Of a stretch of 64,000 nucleotides of DNA, positions 1 to 10,100 are shown piece after piece. The first letter of the stretch is position 1. Each line of letters starts with the position of its first letter. The notes under the pieces were generated by a model. That model saw only the letters and a program-made list of their open reading frames with translations. It was not told where the DNA came from and ran no database searches. The translations under genes and the position numbers were made by a program. Origin of the DNA: an uncultured Methanoregula sp. (GTDB lineage Archaea > Halobacteriota > Methanomicrobia > Methanomicrobiales > Methanospirillaceae); the NCBI RefSeq assembly GCF_963667735.1, contig NZ_OY763919.1:1303539-1367538 (forward strand). Reading direction: 5' to 3'.

Positions 1-3000
1 CCCCACTCGCGGTCATGTTCAACGATACCTCGGTCAACGCTCCGACCAGCTGGCTGTGGGACTTCGGTGACGGCAGCACTTCCTCCGAGCGGAACGTGAC
101 CCACACGTTCACCTCAGCCGGTACATTCACGGTCAACCTGACGGCAACCAACTCGGCTGGGAGCAACAGTCTCCTGAAGACGAGCTACATCACGGTAACT
201 TCAGCGGCAGTAGCACCGGTTGCATCGTACACTGCGAGCACGACTTCCGGTACCGCCCCGCTTGCGGTAATGTTCAACGACACATCCTCGAATTTCCCGA
301 CCTCATGGGCCTGGGACTTCAACAACGATGGCGTGGTTGATGCAACTACGCAGAATGCAACGTATACCTTCACGACCGCAGGGACATACACGGTGAACCT
401 GACGGCCACGAACTCAGCCGGCAGCAACTCGCAGGTGAAGACCGGGTACATCACGGTCGGATCCTCAGGAGGAGTCCTTCCCGGGTACAACAACATCTTT
501 GTCAGCACGGCAAACGATGGCGGCGTTCAGTACAACACCTTCAGCAACAACACCTACATTATCCGGTTCGAAGGGGTTGACCGGGGCCTCAACGCGCTCC
601 ACGTCTCCACCGATCCCGCCGTGAATTTCGGGCAGGTGACCACGACCGACAGCCGGACCGGCACCTTCTATGCCACCGATTCGGGCGGGAAGGGATACGA
701 GGACGATATCCTCCTCCTGGTTGCGGTGAACGGGACCATCCCCGACGACTTCAGCCTCAGGATCACGTCTGACGGGTACACGTGGACGCCGAACACGGCC
801 AGCAACACGGCCCCGGATCTCTCCACCGTAACCTACCGCCCGGCAGCCCTCGACGAGACCTTCACCAAGGCGGATTTCATCTACGGGCCCCAGACCTGGA
901 AACCAACCGGGAATGAAGTGGATTATCCCCTCTACTATGGCCAGGACATGACCAATACGTCCAACACCTTCAGGCTGATGTTCGTGGATCTCAAATCCGG
1001 TGTCCTCCGTCCGAATACCGCCCTCCAGAACCAGGGAGCCGTGCGGATCAACTACACGATCCGGAACCCGGGTCCCTTCACGACGTTCAATGTCTACGGG
1101 TACTGCAAGAACTCCAACAACGGCCTGGAGATGATCGCCTGGACAAATGCCCTTATACCTCCAAAGGAAGTGAGCGGATACTCGGTCACCCGGGATCCCA
1201 TAACGCCGACCCCGACCCCCACCCCGACTCCGGGCGTTTCCGTACCGGTGGCAGCGTTCGGATCCGACATGACCTCGGGCACGGCGCCGCTGACGGTCCA
1301 GTTCAACGACACATCCTCGAATTCCCCGACCTCGTGGACCTGGGACTTCAACAACGATGGCGTGGTTGATGCAACAACGCAGAACGCGACCTACACCTAC
1401 ACAAGCGCCGGTACCTATACGGTCAACCTTACGGCAACGAACACTGCCGGCAGCAACTCGCTTGTGAAGACCGGGTACATCACGGTCAGCGCACCGGTAA
1501 TTTTGGCACCGGTTGCCTCGTACACGGTGAACACCGCGTATGGCTTAGCCCCGCTGAACGTGCAGTTCACGGACACCTCGACGGGCACGCCGACCTCCTG
1601 GTCCTGGGATTTCGGTGACGGCACAACCTCCACCGACAAGAGTCCCTCGCACACGTACAGCACTCCCGGGACGTACACGGTCAACCTGGTAACAACGAAC
1701 AGCGGCGGCAGCAGCAGTACCGTCAAGACAAATTACATCACGGCAACCGGCCTGTTGTCCAACAACCGCCACATCTTCATCAATGTTGCAAACGATGACG
1801 GCGTGAAGTACAATATGGACGGCGCGACCTACAGCGGTCCCAACAACACCTATTACATCAAGGCCGATGGCGGGGGCTTGAACGAGCTCCATATCACGAA
1901 CGATATATCTGCACCGAGCGGACAGGTCACGACGAGCAATGCGAAGTCCGGCACCTTCTATCTCTCGAACACCGGTGGCCGGGGATTCGACAACGATATC
2001 ATCCTGCTGGTCTCCGTAAAAGGACCCATCCCCGATGATTTCGCAGTCCACCTGAAATCGAGCGGGTACAACTGGACCCCCGCAACACCCGGGGCCTACA
2101 ACCCCTCCCCGCCAGCCGAATATGCGCACATAGACAATGCCATCGATGAGACGTTCACTAAGGCGGATTTCATCTACGGGCCGCATGTCTACAAACCCGG
2201 GCCGGGAACCCTTGGATCCTGGACGCTGCCCCTCTATTACGGGCAGTCTACCTCGGATTCCTCGACAGCAGAATACCTGATGTTCGTGGATCTCAAGGCA
2301 GGGAACATGTACCCGACAACCGTGCCGGGAGCCACCGTCGATAACGGGGATGTCAAAGTCGAGTACAGTTTCACCAACCTGACCACCCGGGCCTCATTCA
2401 ACGGGTATGGCTGGTGCACGGCCTCGAACCAGGGCCAGGGTATCACCTGGACGAACCCGACATCCGGCACTGCAAACGGGTATTCCGTAGTCCCCGTCAC
2501 GACAACCGCACCGGTAGCAGCGTTCTCTGCAGGGACAACCTCCGGCTCAGCCCCGCTGACGGTCCAGTTCACGGACCAGTCGACGGGCACCCCGACCGGC
2601 TGGCTCTGGGACTTCGGTGACGGCAGCAGTACGAACGCAACCGTCCAGAGCCCGGTCCACACCTATGCAAATGCCGGGACGTATACCGTGAACCTGACGG
2701 CAACGAACACGGCCGGCAGCAACACCGTCTCGAAGACCGGATATATCACGGTGGCTTCGGGAACGGTTGCGCCCATTGCAGCGTTCGGCTCCGATGTGAC
2801 GAGCGGTGCAGCCCCGCTGACGGTAAAATTCCTGGATATCTCGGAGAACGAGCCTACATCCTGGCTGTGGGACTTCGGCGACGGCAGCACGTCCACGGTC
2901 CAGAATGCGACGCACACCTACACGGCAGCCGGCTCCTATGCGGTGAACCTGACGGTGACGAACGCGGCAGGTACGCACAGCCTCCGGCTTACTGACTTTG

Positions 3001-5129
3001 TCACGGTAACCGGGGCAACGCCAACCCCGACCCCGACCACCACGCCTTCAGGCACGGTACCGGCCGCATTCTTCTCGGCGAGCTCAACGGCAGGAACGGC
3101 CCCGCTGACGGTTCTCTTCACGGACACATCGACGGGCACGCCAACCGCCTGGCACTGGGACTTCGGCGATAACAGCAGCACGAACGCAACCGTCCAGAAC
3201 CCTGTCCACACGTATGCGGCGAACGGGAACTACACGGTGAACCTGACGGTGGCAAATGCAGCCGGCAGCGCTTATATGGTGAAGACGAATTATGTCACGG
3301 TGAGCGCAGCGGTGACCCCAACGCCGACTCCAACATCGGGAACCCCGGTGATACCGGCAGCGGCCTTCAAGGCGAACAAGACCGAGGGCGACAAGCCGCT
3401 TGCGGTGAAGTTTGTGGACCAGTCCACGAACACGCCGACCAGCTGGCACTGGGACTTCGGCGACAGCAGCACATCGGCTGAACAGAGCCCGGTCCACACG
3501 TTCTCGGCCGCCGGCACCTACACGGTGAGCCTGAAGGCAGAAAACGCTGCCGGGAACAACACGGCAACGAAGAGCGGGTACATCACGGTGATAGCGCCGG
3601 TGGTCCAGAGCAACACGTTCGCTGTCAGCAACGTGACCGCGACAACGTCGGCCGGTGTCCAGAACGTCACCATCGACACAACGGGTGGCAATGTCACGAA
3701 GAGCGGCAATGTGGTCACGATCAGCAACACGACCAGCTGGTCGTCGCTTGCGATCACGCTTGCGGCCAACACGACACAGAGCACCGGAACTGCAGTCAAC
3801 GGCACGGTCGAGACGGTGAAAGCCACAACCGAACCGGTGACGGCGCCGATCGCATCGGTGGGAACGCCGACCGTCCAGATCGCGCTCAACATGAGCGCTA
3901 TGCCGGGAACAACCTCCGCCATCACACAGACGATCACAAAGGATCCGGACGCAGCGGCCCAGAGTTCGTTCAGCCTCTTCGCAAGCTCGGCAGGCAAGCA
4001 GATCGATGAGATCGCGTACACCCTGAACGTCCAGAAGACGAACCTGGCCAATGCCGGCGATGGCGGCATCATCCAGTCCGCAACCCTGACCATGACCGTC
4101 AGCAAGACCTGGGTCGACGCCCACGGTGGCACCGGTGCTCTTGCGGTCCTCCGCAGGGCTGATGATGGCACCACCCAGATCCTGACGCCCACGGTGACCG
4201 GCCCTGACTCGTCCGGCAATTATCTCTTAACCATCGTCTCGCCAAACGGTCTCTCGACCTTCTCGGTCGCATCCGTCTCGGCGGTCTCAAGCGGCTCGTC
4301 GGGAAGTACCAGCTCGGGCTATAGTTCGTACACCAATAACGGCGACACGGATACCGGGACGTACGTCTCAAGCTCATCGAAATCCACGGCCATGCTTGCT
4401 GCCCCGGACCCGGGCTCCAATCCCTGGACAACCCAGACGGTCAACGGGCCGACCCACATAACAAAGATCGAACTCCAGCCGATTGGATCGTTCAGCAAGG
4501 ACCTCTTCATCCTGACCGAACAGCCGGCCTCGCTGCCCAAGGAGATCCCGTCCCCGGGCGTACCGGTGTACGAGCTCCACAAGGTAGATCTCTACCATGC
4601 AACGAGCAGCGATGTCAACCAGGCAAAGATCGAGTTTGAGGTCAGCCCGTCGTACCTGGACAGCCAGAAGATGACGTACCGGGATGTCCAGCTGTACCGG
4701 TACCATGACAAGACCTGGGAGAAACTGCCCACCGAGTACATCGGCATGAAGGACGGCAGCCACCTCTACCGGGCAACAACCCCCGGCTTCTCGTACTTCG
4801 CAACGGTGCTGGTGAAGGATGCGACCACCATCACGGCAACGACAACGGCCCCGGCACCGGTGTCCACGGTCCAGCAGCAGGTAACGGCAAAACCGGTTGC
4901 GGAAGTCTCGTACAAGGCACCGGCCACCCCCGCCCCTGCACAAACCCAGGCCGCCCCGCCGGTCAGCACCGCACAGGAGCCGGCTTTCCCGCTGCCGATG
5001 ATAATCGGTGCCATTGCAGGAATCGTTGTCCTCTGCCTCGCGGTTGTCACGGCAAGGAAATGGCATATCCGGAAGCAGAACCCGGGCCTCTTCCAGGACG
5101 AACCGTTCTTCGGCAAGAGACGGCGTTAG
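1..5129 (+). CDS. Giant PKD-repeat surface protein, 5' end missing
   Basis: The reading frame is open from the first base (codons begin at position 3), so the start lies upstream of the window. It holds eight PKD domains with the WxWDFGDG or WDFNNDG signature: one cut by the edge, then near 217-460, 1240-1490, 1505-1750, 2510-2755, 2765-3010, 3055-3305 and 3355-3590. A domain of about 240 residues that I cannot name occurs twice (about 478-1195 and 1755-2500), each copy with an IPDDF motif and a TKADFIYGP motif. Thr-Pro linkers separate blocks. Near the C-terminus (about 4440-4825) is a region resembling the PGF-pre-PGF domain of archaeal S-layer-linked proteins, then a low-complexity stretch, one membrane helix (about 4992-5060) and a short basic tail. 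It is probably a cell-surface adhesin or envelope protein; its ligand is unknown. Confidence 0.9.
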   Translation, partial: PLAVMFNDTSVNAPTSWLWDFGDGSTSSERNVTHTFTSAGTFTVNLTATNSAGSNSLLKTSYITVTSAAVAPVASYTASTTSGTAPLAVMFNDTSSNFPTSWAWDFNNDGVVDATTQNATYTFTTAGTYTVNLTATNSAGSNSQVKTGYITVGSSGGVLPGYNNIFVSTANDGGVQYNTFSNNTYIIRFEGVDRGLNALHVSTDPAVNFGQVTTTDSRTGTFYATDSGGKGYEDDILLLVAVNGTIPDDFSLRITSDGYTWTPNTASNTAPDLSTVTYRPAALDETFTKADFIYGPQTWKPTGNEVDYPLYYGQDMTNTSNTFRLMFVDLKSGVLRPNTALQNQGAVRINYTIRNPGPFTTFNVYGYCKNSNNGLEMIAWTNALIPPKEVSGYSVTRDPITPTPTPTPTPGVSVPVAAFGSDMTSGTAPLTVQFNDTSSNSPTSWTWDFNNDGVVDATTQNATYTYTSAGTYTVNLTATNTAGSNSLVKTGYITVSAPVILAPVASYTVNTAYGLAPLNVQFTDTSTGTPTSWSWDFGDGTTSTDKSPSHTYSTPGTYTVNLVTTNSGGSSSTVKTNYITATGLLSNNRHIFINVANDDGVKYNMDGATYSGPNNTYYIKADGGGLNELHITNDISAPSGQVTTSNAKSGTFYLSNTGGRGFDNDIILLVSVKGPIPDDFAVHLKSSGYNWTPATPGAYNPSPPAEYAHIDNAIDETFTKADFIYGPHVYKPGPGTLGSWTLPLYYGQSTSDSSTAEYLMFVDLKAGNMYPTTVPGATVDNGDVKVEYSFTNLTTRASFNGYGWCTASNQGQGITWTNPTSGTANGYSVVPVTTTAPVAAFSAGTTSGSAPLTVQFTDQSTGTPTGWLWDFGDGSSTNATVQSPVHTYANAGTYTVNLTATNTAGSNTVSKTGYITVASGTVAPIAAFGSDVTSGAAPLTVKFLDISENEPTSWLWDFGDGSTSTVQNATHTYTAAGSYAVNLTVTNAAGTHSLRLTDFVTVTGATPTPTPTTTPSGTVPAAFFSASSTAGTAPLTVLFTDTSTGTPTAWHWDFGDNSSTNATVQNPVHTYAANGNYTVNLTVANAAGSAYMVKTNYVTVSAAVTPTPTPTSGTPVIPAAAFKANKTEGDKPLAVKFVDQSTNTPTSWHWDFGDSSTSAEQSPVHTFSAAGTYTVSLKAENAAGNNTATKSGYITVIAPVVQSNTFAVSNVTATTSAGVQNVTIDTTGGNVTKSGNVVTISNTTSWSSLAITLAANTTQSTGTAVNGTVETVKATTEPVTAPIASVGTPTVQIALNMSAMPGTTSAITQTITKDPDAAAQSSFSLFASSAGKQIDEIAYTLNVQKTNLANAGDGGIIQSATLTMTVSKTWVDAHGGTGALAVLRRADDGTTQILTPTVTGPDSSGNYLLTIVSPNGLSTFSVASVSAVSSGSSGSTSSGYSSYTNNGDTDTGTYVSSSSKSTAMLAAPDPGSNPWTTQTVNGPTHITKIELQPIGSFSKDLFILTEQPASLPKEIPSPGVPVYELHKVDLYHATSSDVNQAKIEFEVSPSYLDSQKMTYRDVQLYRYHDKTWEKLPTEYIGMKDGSHLYRATTPGFSYFATVLVKDATTITATTTAPAPVSTVQQQVTAKPVAEVSYKAPATPAPAQTQAAPPVSTAQEPAFPLPMIIGAIAGIVVLCLAVVTARKWHIRKQNPGLFQDEPFFGKRRR

Positions 5130-5147
5130 CCGGCCGGACCCCCGCTC

Positions 5148-5156
5148 TTTTTTTTT
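5148..5156 (+). terminator. T-run terminator after the giant PKD gene
   Basis: Nine consecutive T residues begin 18 bases after the TAG stop. Oligo-T runs on the coding strand are the usual archaeal intrinsic termination signal. There is no strong hairpin before it, which fits archaeal rather than bacterial termination. Confidence 0.6.
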
Positions 5157-5463
5157 ATCTTCCTGTGCAGTCCGGCAGTCTTCATGAAGTGTACTACTTC
5201 GGGATAAGCAGGGCCCCGGTGAATCCCAGACCTCCATAGCCGCGTTTCCCGGGTGTACCCCCCAAATCCAGAAATACGCCCCCGGCCCCGAACCTCTGCT
5301 GGAACAGATCTGTACTCTCCGGTTATTCTCAGCGTAAAACCCCCGGTCGGTCAATCCGGAACACCAGCACAATTTCCCTGAAAACTCCCCCAAAAAAAGA
5401 CCGAAACTCTCCGGTCGTGATCCTGATGATCCGGGGAAACGGAGCCCATAAAAAGCCCGGATT

Positions 5464-5485
5464 CCCCGTTTTCCGGAAAATGGGG
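5464..5485. repeat. 22-base palindrome next to a G7 tract
   Basis: Two 11-base arms meet with no spacer around the centre TCCGGA and match except for one G/T position. A run of seven G follows at once (5482-5488). It lies in the 517-base gene-free stretch 5130-5646, which otherwise shows only the terminator and no convincing gene. It could be a cruciform, a terminator or part of the G-run repeat family seen near 33.8 and 56 kb. Confidence 0.5.
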
Positions 5486-5646
5486 GGGTATCCCCTTACA
5501 GGTCAAAAAAGCGATCTTACGTTTCACACCCGAAGGTAAGCCCCCGGGACCGGGGGGTCTGGCGGTGCCATTCTTTTCCCTGGCCGGGGCAGCCGGCTCT
5601 CCGGCCCCGACCTGCAGCAGCGGCATGCCATCCCCCGGATGATAAA

Positions 5647-6891
5647 ATGATTAAGATGCGGCAATATAATGAGAAAGAGATGCACAAACGCATACCCTGT
5701 TCTTTTCTGATCGCTCTTGCATGCAGTGCCATGATCTTTGGTGCAGGCTGTACCGGTCCGGCCAGCCCGGCACCTGCGACAACACCAATAGCGACAACCA
5801 TGGCAACCGTTACTGCAACTGCCGTGCCTTCCATGGCTATGACAACGCCCGCTCCCACTGCAGCACCGGACCCGGGCTTTGAGACAAAGGGCTCCCTTGA
5901 CAAAACCTATTATTACATGCTGGATGGAACACCCGGCTATGTTCCCGTCAAAATCTACACCGGTGTGAATGAGTACATAACTTCGCTTGGGGATATTTAC
6001 ACCGGTGACGATTATACTGCAGTGATCGGGAACGAAGTGCAGCGGAAATATGTCAGTAAAATGGTGGAGAACATCCGGAGTACTGCAAAAAATCCCGATG
6101 ACGAAGCCCGGATTGCGATAAGCCTGGTCCAGCACATCAGGTACGATGCCAATGCGGTGAGCGAGGTCCGGTACAATTCATCCCGGACCGGCCAAAAATA
6201 TATCGGGCGGTACCCCTACACCATTCTCGATCAGAACTGGGGGGGCATCTGCGGGGAGAAATCCTTCCTTCTCGCACTCCTCTTAAAGGAACTGGGCTAT
6301 GGCGTGGCTCTCTTCGAGTTCGATGACATCCACCATATGGCAGTCGGGATCCAGGCACCGGCCCGGTATACGTACCAGGGAACCGGGTATGCCCTTATCG
6401 AAAGTACTGCACCGCAGATCCCGACATTTGCCGATTATTCCTTTGCCGGCACCGATATCCGGCTCTCAAATACCAGCCCGTCCAGGACCGTGATAATCTC
6501 CGATGGAAAAGCGTTTGCCACCATCGGGGTGGAGTATTCGGATGCAGAGCTGGAACTGTCGATCTACCAGGCGATGAGCAACGTGAACAGAGCCGCAGCA
6601 GCGGTCAATGCGGCCACAGTGCAGCTCGATCAGCTCAGGGCAACCGCTGAGTACTGGCGGACCAAAGCGCAGAACGATTATGCACAACGCGATATGGCCG
6701 GCTACCAGTACGATGTTGCAATGTTCAACCAGGCAAAAACTGTGTATGAAAAGTACTATAGCGAGGTTTACACCCCTGCATACCAGTCCTGGAGCACCCT
6801 TGCGGATGAATACAAGAGCCGGTTCGCGCCCCGGCAGAAGGAGCTTGAAGACAAATACGGGATGAATACGGGGATCAGTGTCGGGCTGTAA
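5647..6891 (+). CDS. Transglutaminase-like exported lipoprotein
   Basis: The N-terminus is a lipoprotein signal with the lipobox GAGC and acceptor Cys35, followed by a Thr/Ala/Pro-rich tether to about residue 75. The middle resembles a transglutaminase-like fold: GGICGE supplies Cys202 and DIHHMAVGI supplies His229/230, the expected order for a Cys-His-Asp triad. The last 120 residues are rich in Ala, Gln and Tyr and look like a long coiled coil. It is probably anchored outside the membrane and may act as a cysteine protease or cross-linking enzyme; the substrate is unknown. The start could instead be ATG 5680, which would place the basic residues right before the hydrophobic stretch. Confidence 0.8.
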   Translation: MIKMRQYNEKEMHKRIPCSFLIALACSAMIFGAGCTGPASPAPATTPIATTMATVTATAVPSMAMTTPAPTAAPDPGFETKGSLDKTYYYMLDGTPGYVPVKIYTGVNEYITSLGDIYTGDDYTAVIGNEVQRKYVSKMVENIRSTAKNPDDEARIAISLVQHIRYDANAVSEVRYNSSRTGQKYIGRYPYTILDQNWGGICGEKSFLLALLLKELGYGVALFEFDDIHHMAVGIQAPARYTYQGTGYALIESTAPQIPTFADYSFAGTDIRLSNTSPSRTVIISDGKAFATIGVEYSDAELELSIYQAMSNVNRAAAAVNAATVQLDQLRATAEYWRTKAQNDYAQRDMAGYQYDVAMFNQAKTVYEKYYSEVYTPAYQSWSTLADEYKSRFAPRQKELEDKYGMNTGISVGL

Positions 6892-6951
6892 AAAGGACCG
6901 GTGATTCCCCCTCAAAAACGGTATTCCGGTGGCACACTGCCGCCCCTTCAG

Positions 6952-7095
6952 TCACTTCACGTGCACCAGGAACTCCTCCTCCGGTATCTGCCTGAGAATT
7001 GCCTGCATGATTCCTGTTGCAATTCCGTAATGATCGGGAACGGTGACAAGCCTGCGTGTCCCATCCGGCTTCCTGCCCGGGAGAACTTCTTTCAA
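6952..7095 (-). CDS. Small 47-residue protein of unknown function
   Basis: This short frame sits alone between a lipoprotein gene and a surface-protein gene. It reads from TTG at 7095 to TGA at 6954-6952. The product is well composed for a real protein: basic PGRKPDGTRRLV, then VPDHYGIATGIMQAILRQ, which could form a helix, then the acidic PEEEF and a short tail. Codon use matches the neighbours. A TATA-like stretch on the minus strand (about 7111-7126) lies roughly 25 bases before the start, as for a leaderless gene. I do not recognise the family. The opposite-strand frame at 6901-7125 looks like its shadow. Confidence 0.5.
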   Translation of the reverse strand: MKEVLPGRKPDGTRRLVTVPDHYGIATGIMQAILRQIPEEEFLVHVK

Positions 7096-7166
7096 CTGTA
7101 TTTTGTTAACTTTCCTGAAAGATAAAATAAAAACATTTTACATATCTGCGGGACAATTTTTCATGG

Positions 7167-10100
7167 ATGTCTTTGTCCTCGCTACCCGCCTGGTCCCGCG
7201 CCCTGCTCGTGCTGGGGCTGCTTCTGCTCTTGGTAATCCCGGTATCGGCAGGTACTGTCGGCTCCCCATGGCCGAAGATCGGCCATGACAGCAGGAACAC
7301 CGGCCAGTCCCCGTATACCGGTCCACAGGCAGCTCTTCTGAAATGGAGCTATACCACCGGCGGCCAGATCCAGTATTCCAGCCCGGTTCTCGGGCCGGAC
7401 GGCACAATCTATATCGGCAATTACGAAGACCGGAAGGTCTATGCCATCAATTTGGACGGTACCCTGAAGTGGACGTACCTGACCGGGGGTGCGATCCAGA
7501 GTTCTCCTGCGGTCGGTGCCGACGGGACCATCTATATCGGGAATGCAGGTGACAACAAACTCTATGCCCTGGATCCGGACGGGACCCTGAAATGGGCCTA
7601 CACTACCGGCGGAGGGATCGTTGCATCGCCCGCACTTGGCCCCGATGGCACGATACTCTTCGGGAATACGGGCGAGGACAAAAAACTCTATGCCCTGAAC
7701 CCGGACGGGACACTCAACTGGTCATTTTCCACCGGCGGCCTGATCTATAATACTCCGGCAATCGGGCCGGGTGGCACGATACTTTTCGGGAATTACGGGG
7801 ATCATTATGTCTATGCCCTGAACCCTGACGGCACCCTCCGGTGGCGATACTACTCGGGAGGTCCTGCACTTTACCTGTATGGATCGCCGGTCATTGGATC
7901 CGACGGCACCATATACCTCGGCATAGTGAACACGGGTAACCAGAACCAGCTCCTTGCCCTGAACCCGGATGGGACCCGGAAGTGGAGTTATACTACGGGA
8001 ACCGGGCGCATCTATGATTCAGCCGCGGTTGGTACCGATGGCACCATCGTTTTCGGATGTGACGATGGCAACGTCTATGCCCTGAACCCCGACGGCACGC
8101 TCAGGTGGACGTACCTGTCAGAAGGATCGTTCAAAAACCCGGCGCCCGCGATCGGCGCGGACGGGACCATCTATATCGGGAATGCCGGTGACAGCAGGAT
8201 CTATGCGCTGAGCCCTGACGGCAAGCTCAGATGGACGTACGAGATCGGTGGGTTGAAATCCTGGGGCTCCCCGGCGATTGGCCCGGACGGGACCCTCTAT
8301 ATCGGCAGTACCGACTGCAAAGTCTATGCATTTTTGGGCGTTTTGGATTTCACCGCGGATCAGACCGGCGGTAAGAGCCCGCTCATGATCAGGTTCAGTC
8401 CGGCTTCGGCTCTTGCTCCTTCATCGTGGTCCTGGGACTTCGGGGACGGATCAGGATCTCAAGACAAAAACCCGTCGCACGCGTATGCCCTGCCGGGGAA
8501 TTATACGGTCACCCTGACGGCAACCGGCCCCGCGGGAACAAATGTTCTCCGGAAGACCGGGTATATCCTGGTCACACCCCCGGATGGAGCCGCAGCGGCC
8601 CAGAAAGCCGGTCTTGTTCCCCTGCTGGTGAACCTCTCGGAGAAGATCGGTCTCCTTGCAACGACCGCACCATTGCCCCCGGCCCCGGTGGCAGACTTTA
8701 CCGCAGACATACGGTACGGGCTTGCCCCGCTGACCGTCCAGTTCACCGATACCTCGACCGGTTCGCCCCGCTCCTGGTCCTGGGACTTTGGCGACGGCAA
8801 CACTTCGGTACGGCAGAACCCGAGATATACCTACAGCCGGCCGGGGAACTATACCGCCACCCTGACGGTAAAGAACCGGGGCGGCAGTTCTACAAAAACC
8901 CTTGCTGACCCGGTCATCGTCCGCCCGATCGCGATCCTGCCAGGCCCGGACTTCTCGCAGAATGCAAGTTCCGGTCCCGTCCCCCTCGCGGTCCAGTTCG
9001 GCGACCGGTCAACCGGCCCCGGAATAACTGCCTGGGCCTGGGATTTCGACAATGACGGGATAACAGACAGCACGGACAAGAACCCGGTCTGCGTGTACAA
9101 TCTCGGCGGCAACTACACGGTGAATCTCACGGTTACGAACGATTTCGGGAAGAGAACCATCTCCAGAAAAGATCTCATCACGGCCGAAGGACGGGGACCC
9201 GTTGCTGCATTTACCGCCAATATGACCGCGGGGATCCCGCCGCTCGCGGTCCAGTTCGGCGACCGGTCAACCGGCCCCGGGATAACTGCCTGGTCCTGGG
9301 ATTTCGACAATGACGGGATAATAGACAGCACGGACAAGAACCCGGTCTGCGTGTACAACCGGTCGGGCAATTTTTCGGTCAGCCTTGCGGTCACCAACAT
9401 TTCCGGGACAAAAACGATCTCCAGAAAAGACCTCATAAAGATTGTCAGCCCGGCCCCCGTTGCATCGTTTACGGCAAACATCACAACGGGAACCCCGCCC
9501 CTTGCCGTCCGGTTTTCCGATATCTCGACCGGCAACATAACGGCCTGGTCCTGGGACTTCAACAACGATGGCATCCCCGACAGCGCGGAGAAAAACCCGG
9601 TCTGTGTCTACACCCGGCCGGGCAACTACACGGTCAGTCTTACCGGCACGAATGCCTACGGGACCAATACGAGCTCCCGGGATGGCGCCGTAACCGTGAC
9701 AAATGGCGTTGCCATAAACTTTACCGCAAACCAGACCGTCGGCACCGCTCCCCTTGCCGTCCGGTTTTCCGATACCTCGACCGGAACGAACATTACCGGG
9801 TGGACATGGGACTTTGATACCAATGAGATCCCGGACAGCACGGACCGGAACCCCGTATGTGTCTACACCCGGCCCGGCACCTACACCATCAGCCTCACCG
9901 TCACCAATGGATACGGGCCGCAAACGAAGACCAGGAAAGAGTATATCCGCGTCAGGGACCCGGCCCCGGTTGCTGCGTTCTCCGCAAACCAGACCGCCGG
10001 CACTGCTCCCCTTGCCGTCCGGTTTTCCGATACCTCTACCGGAACAAACATCACCGGCTGGTCCTGGGACTTCAACAATGACGGGGTGACCGACAGCACC

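Noticed and set aside
5194..5322. Minus-strand open stretch of 43 codons reading like a Gly-rich protein end
   Set aside because: There is a stop just upstream and no usable start codon. It may be a gene remnant, but nothing confirms that.
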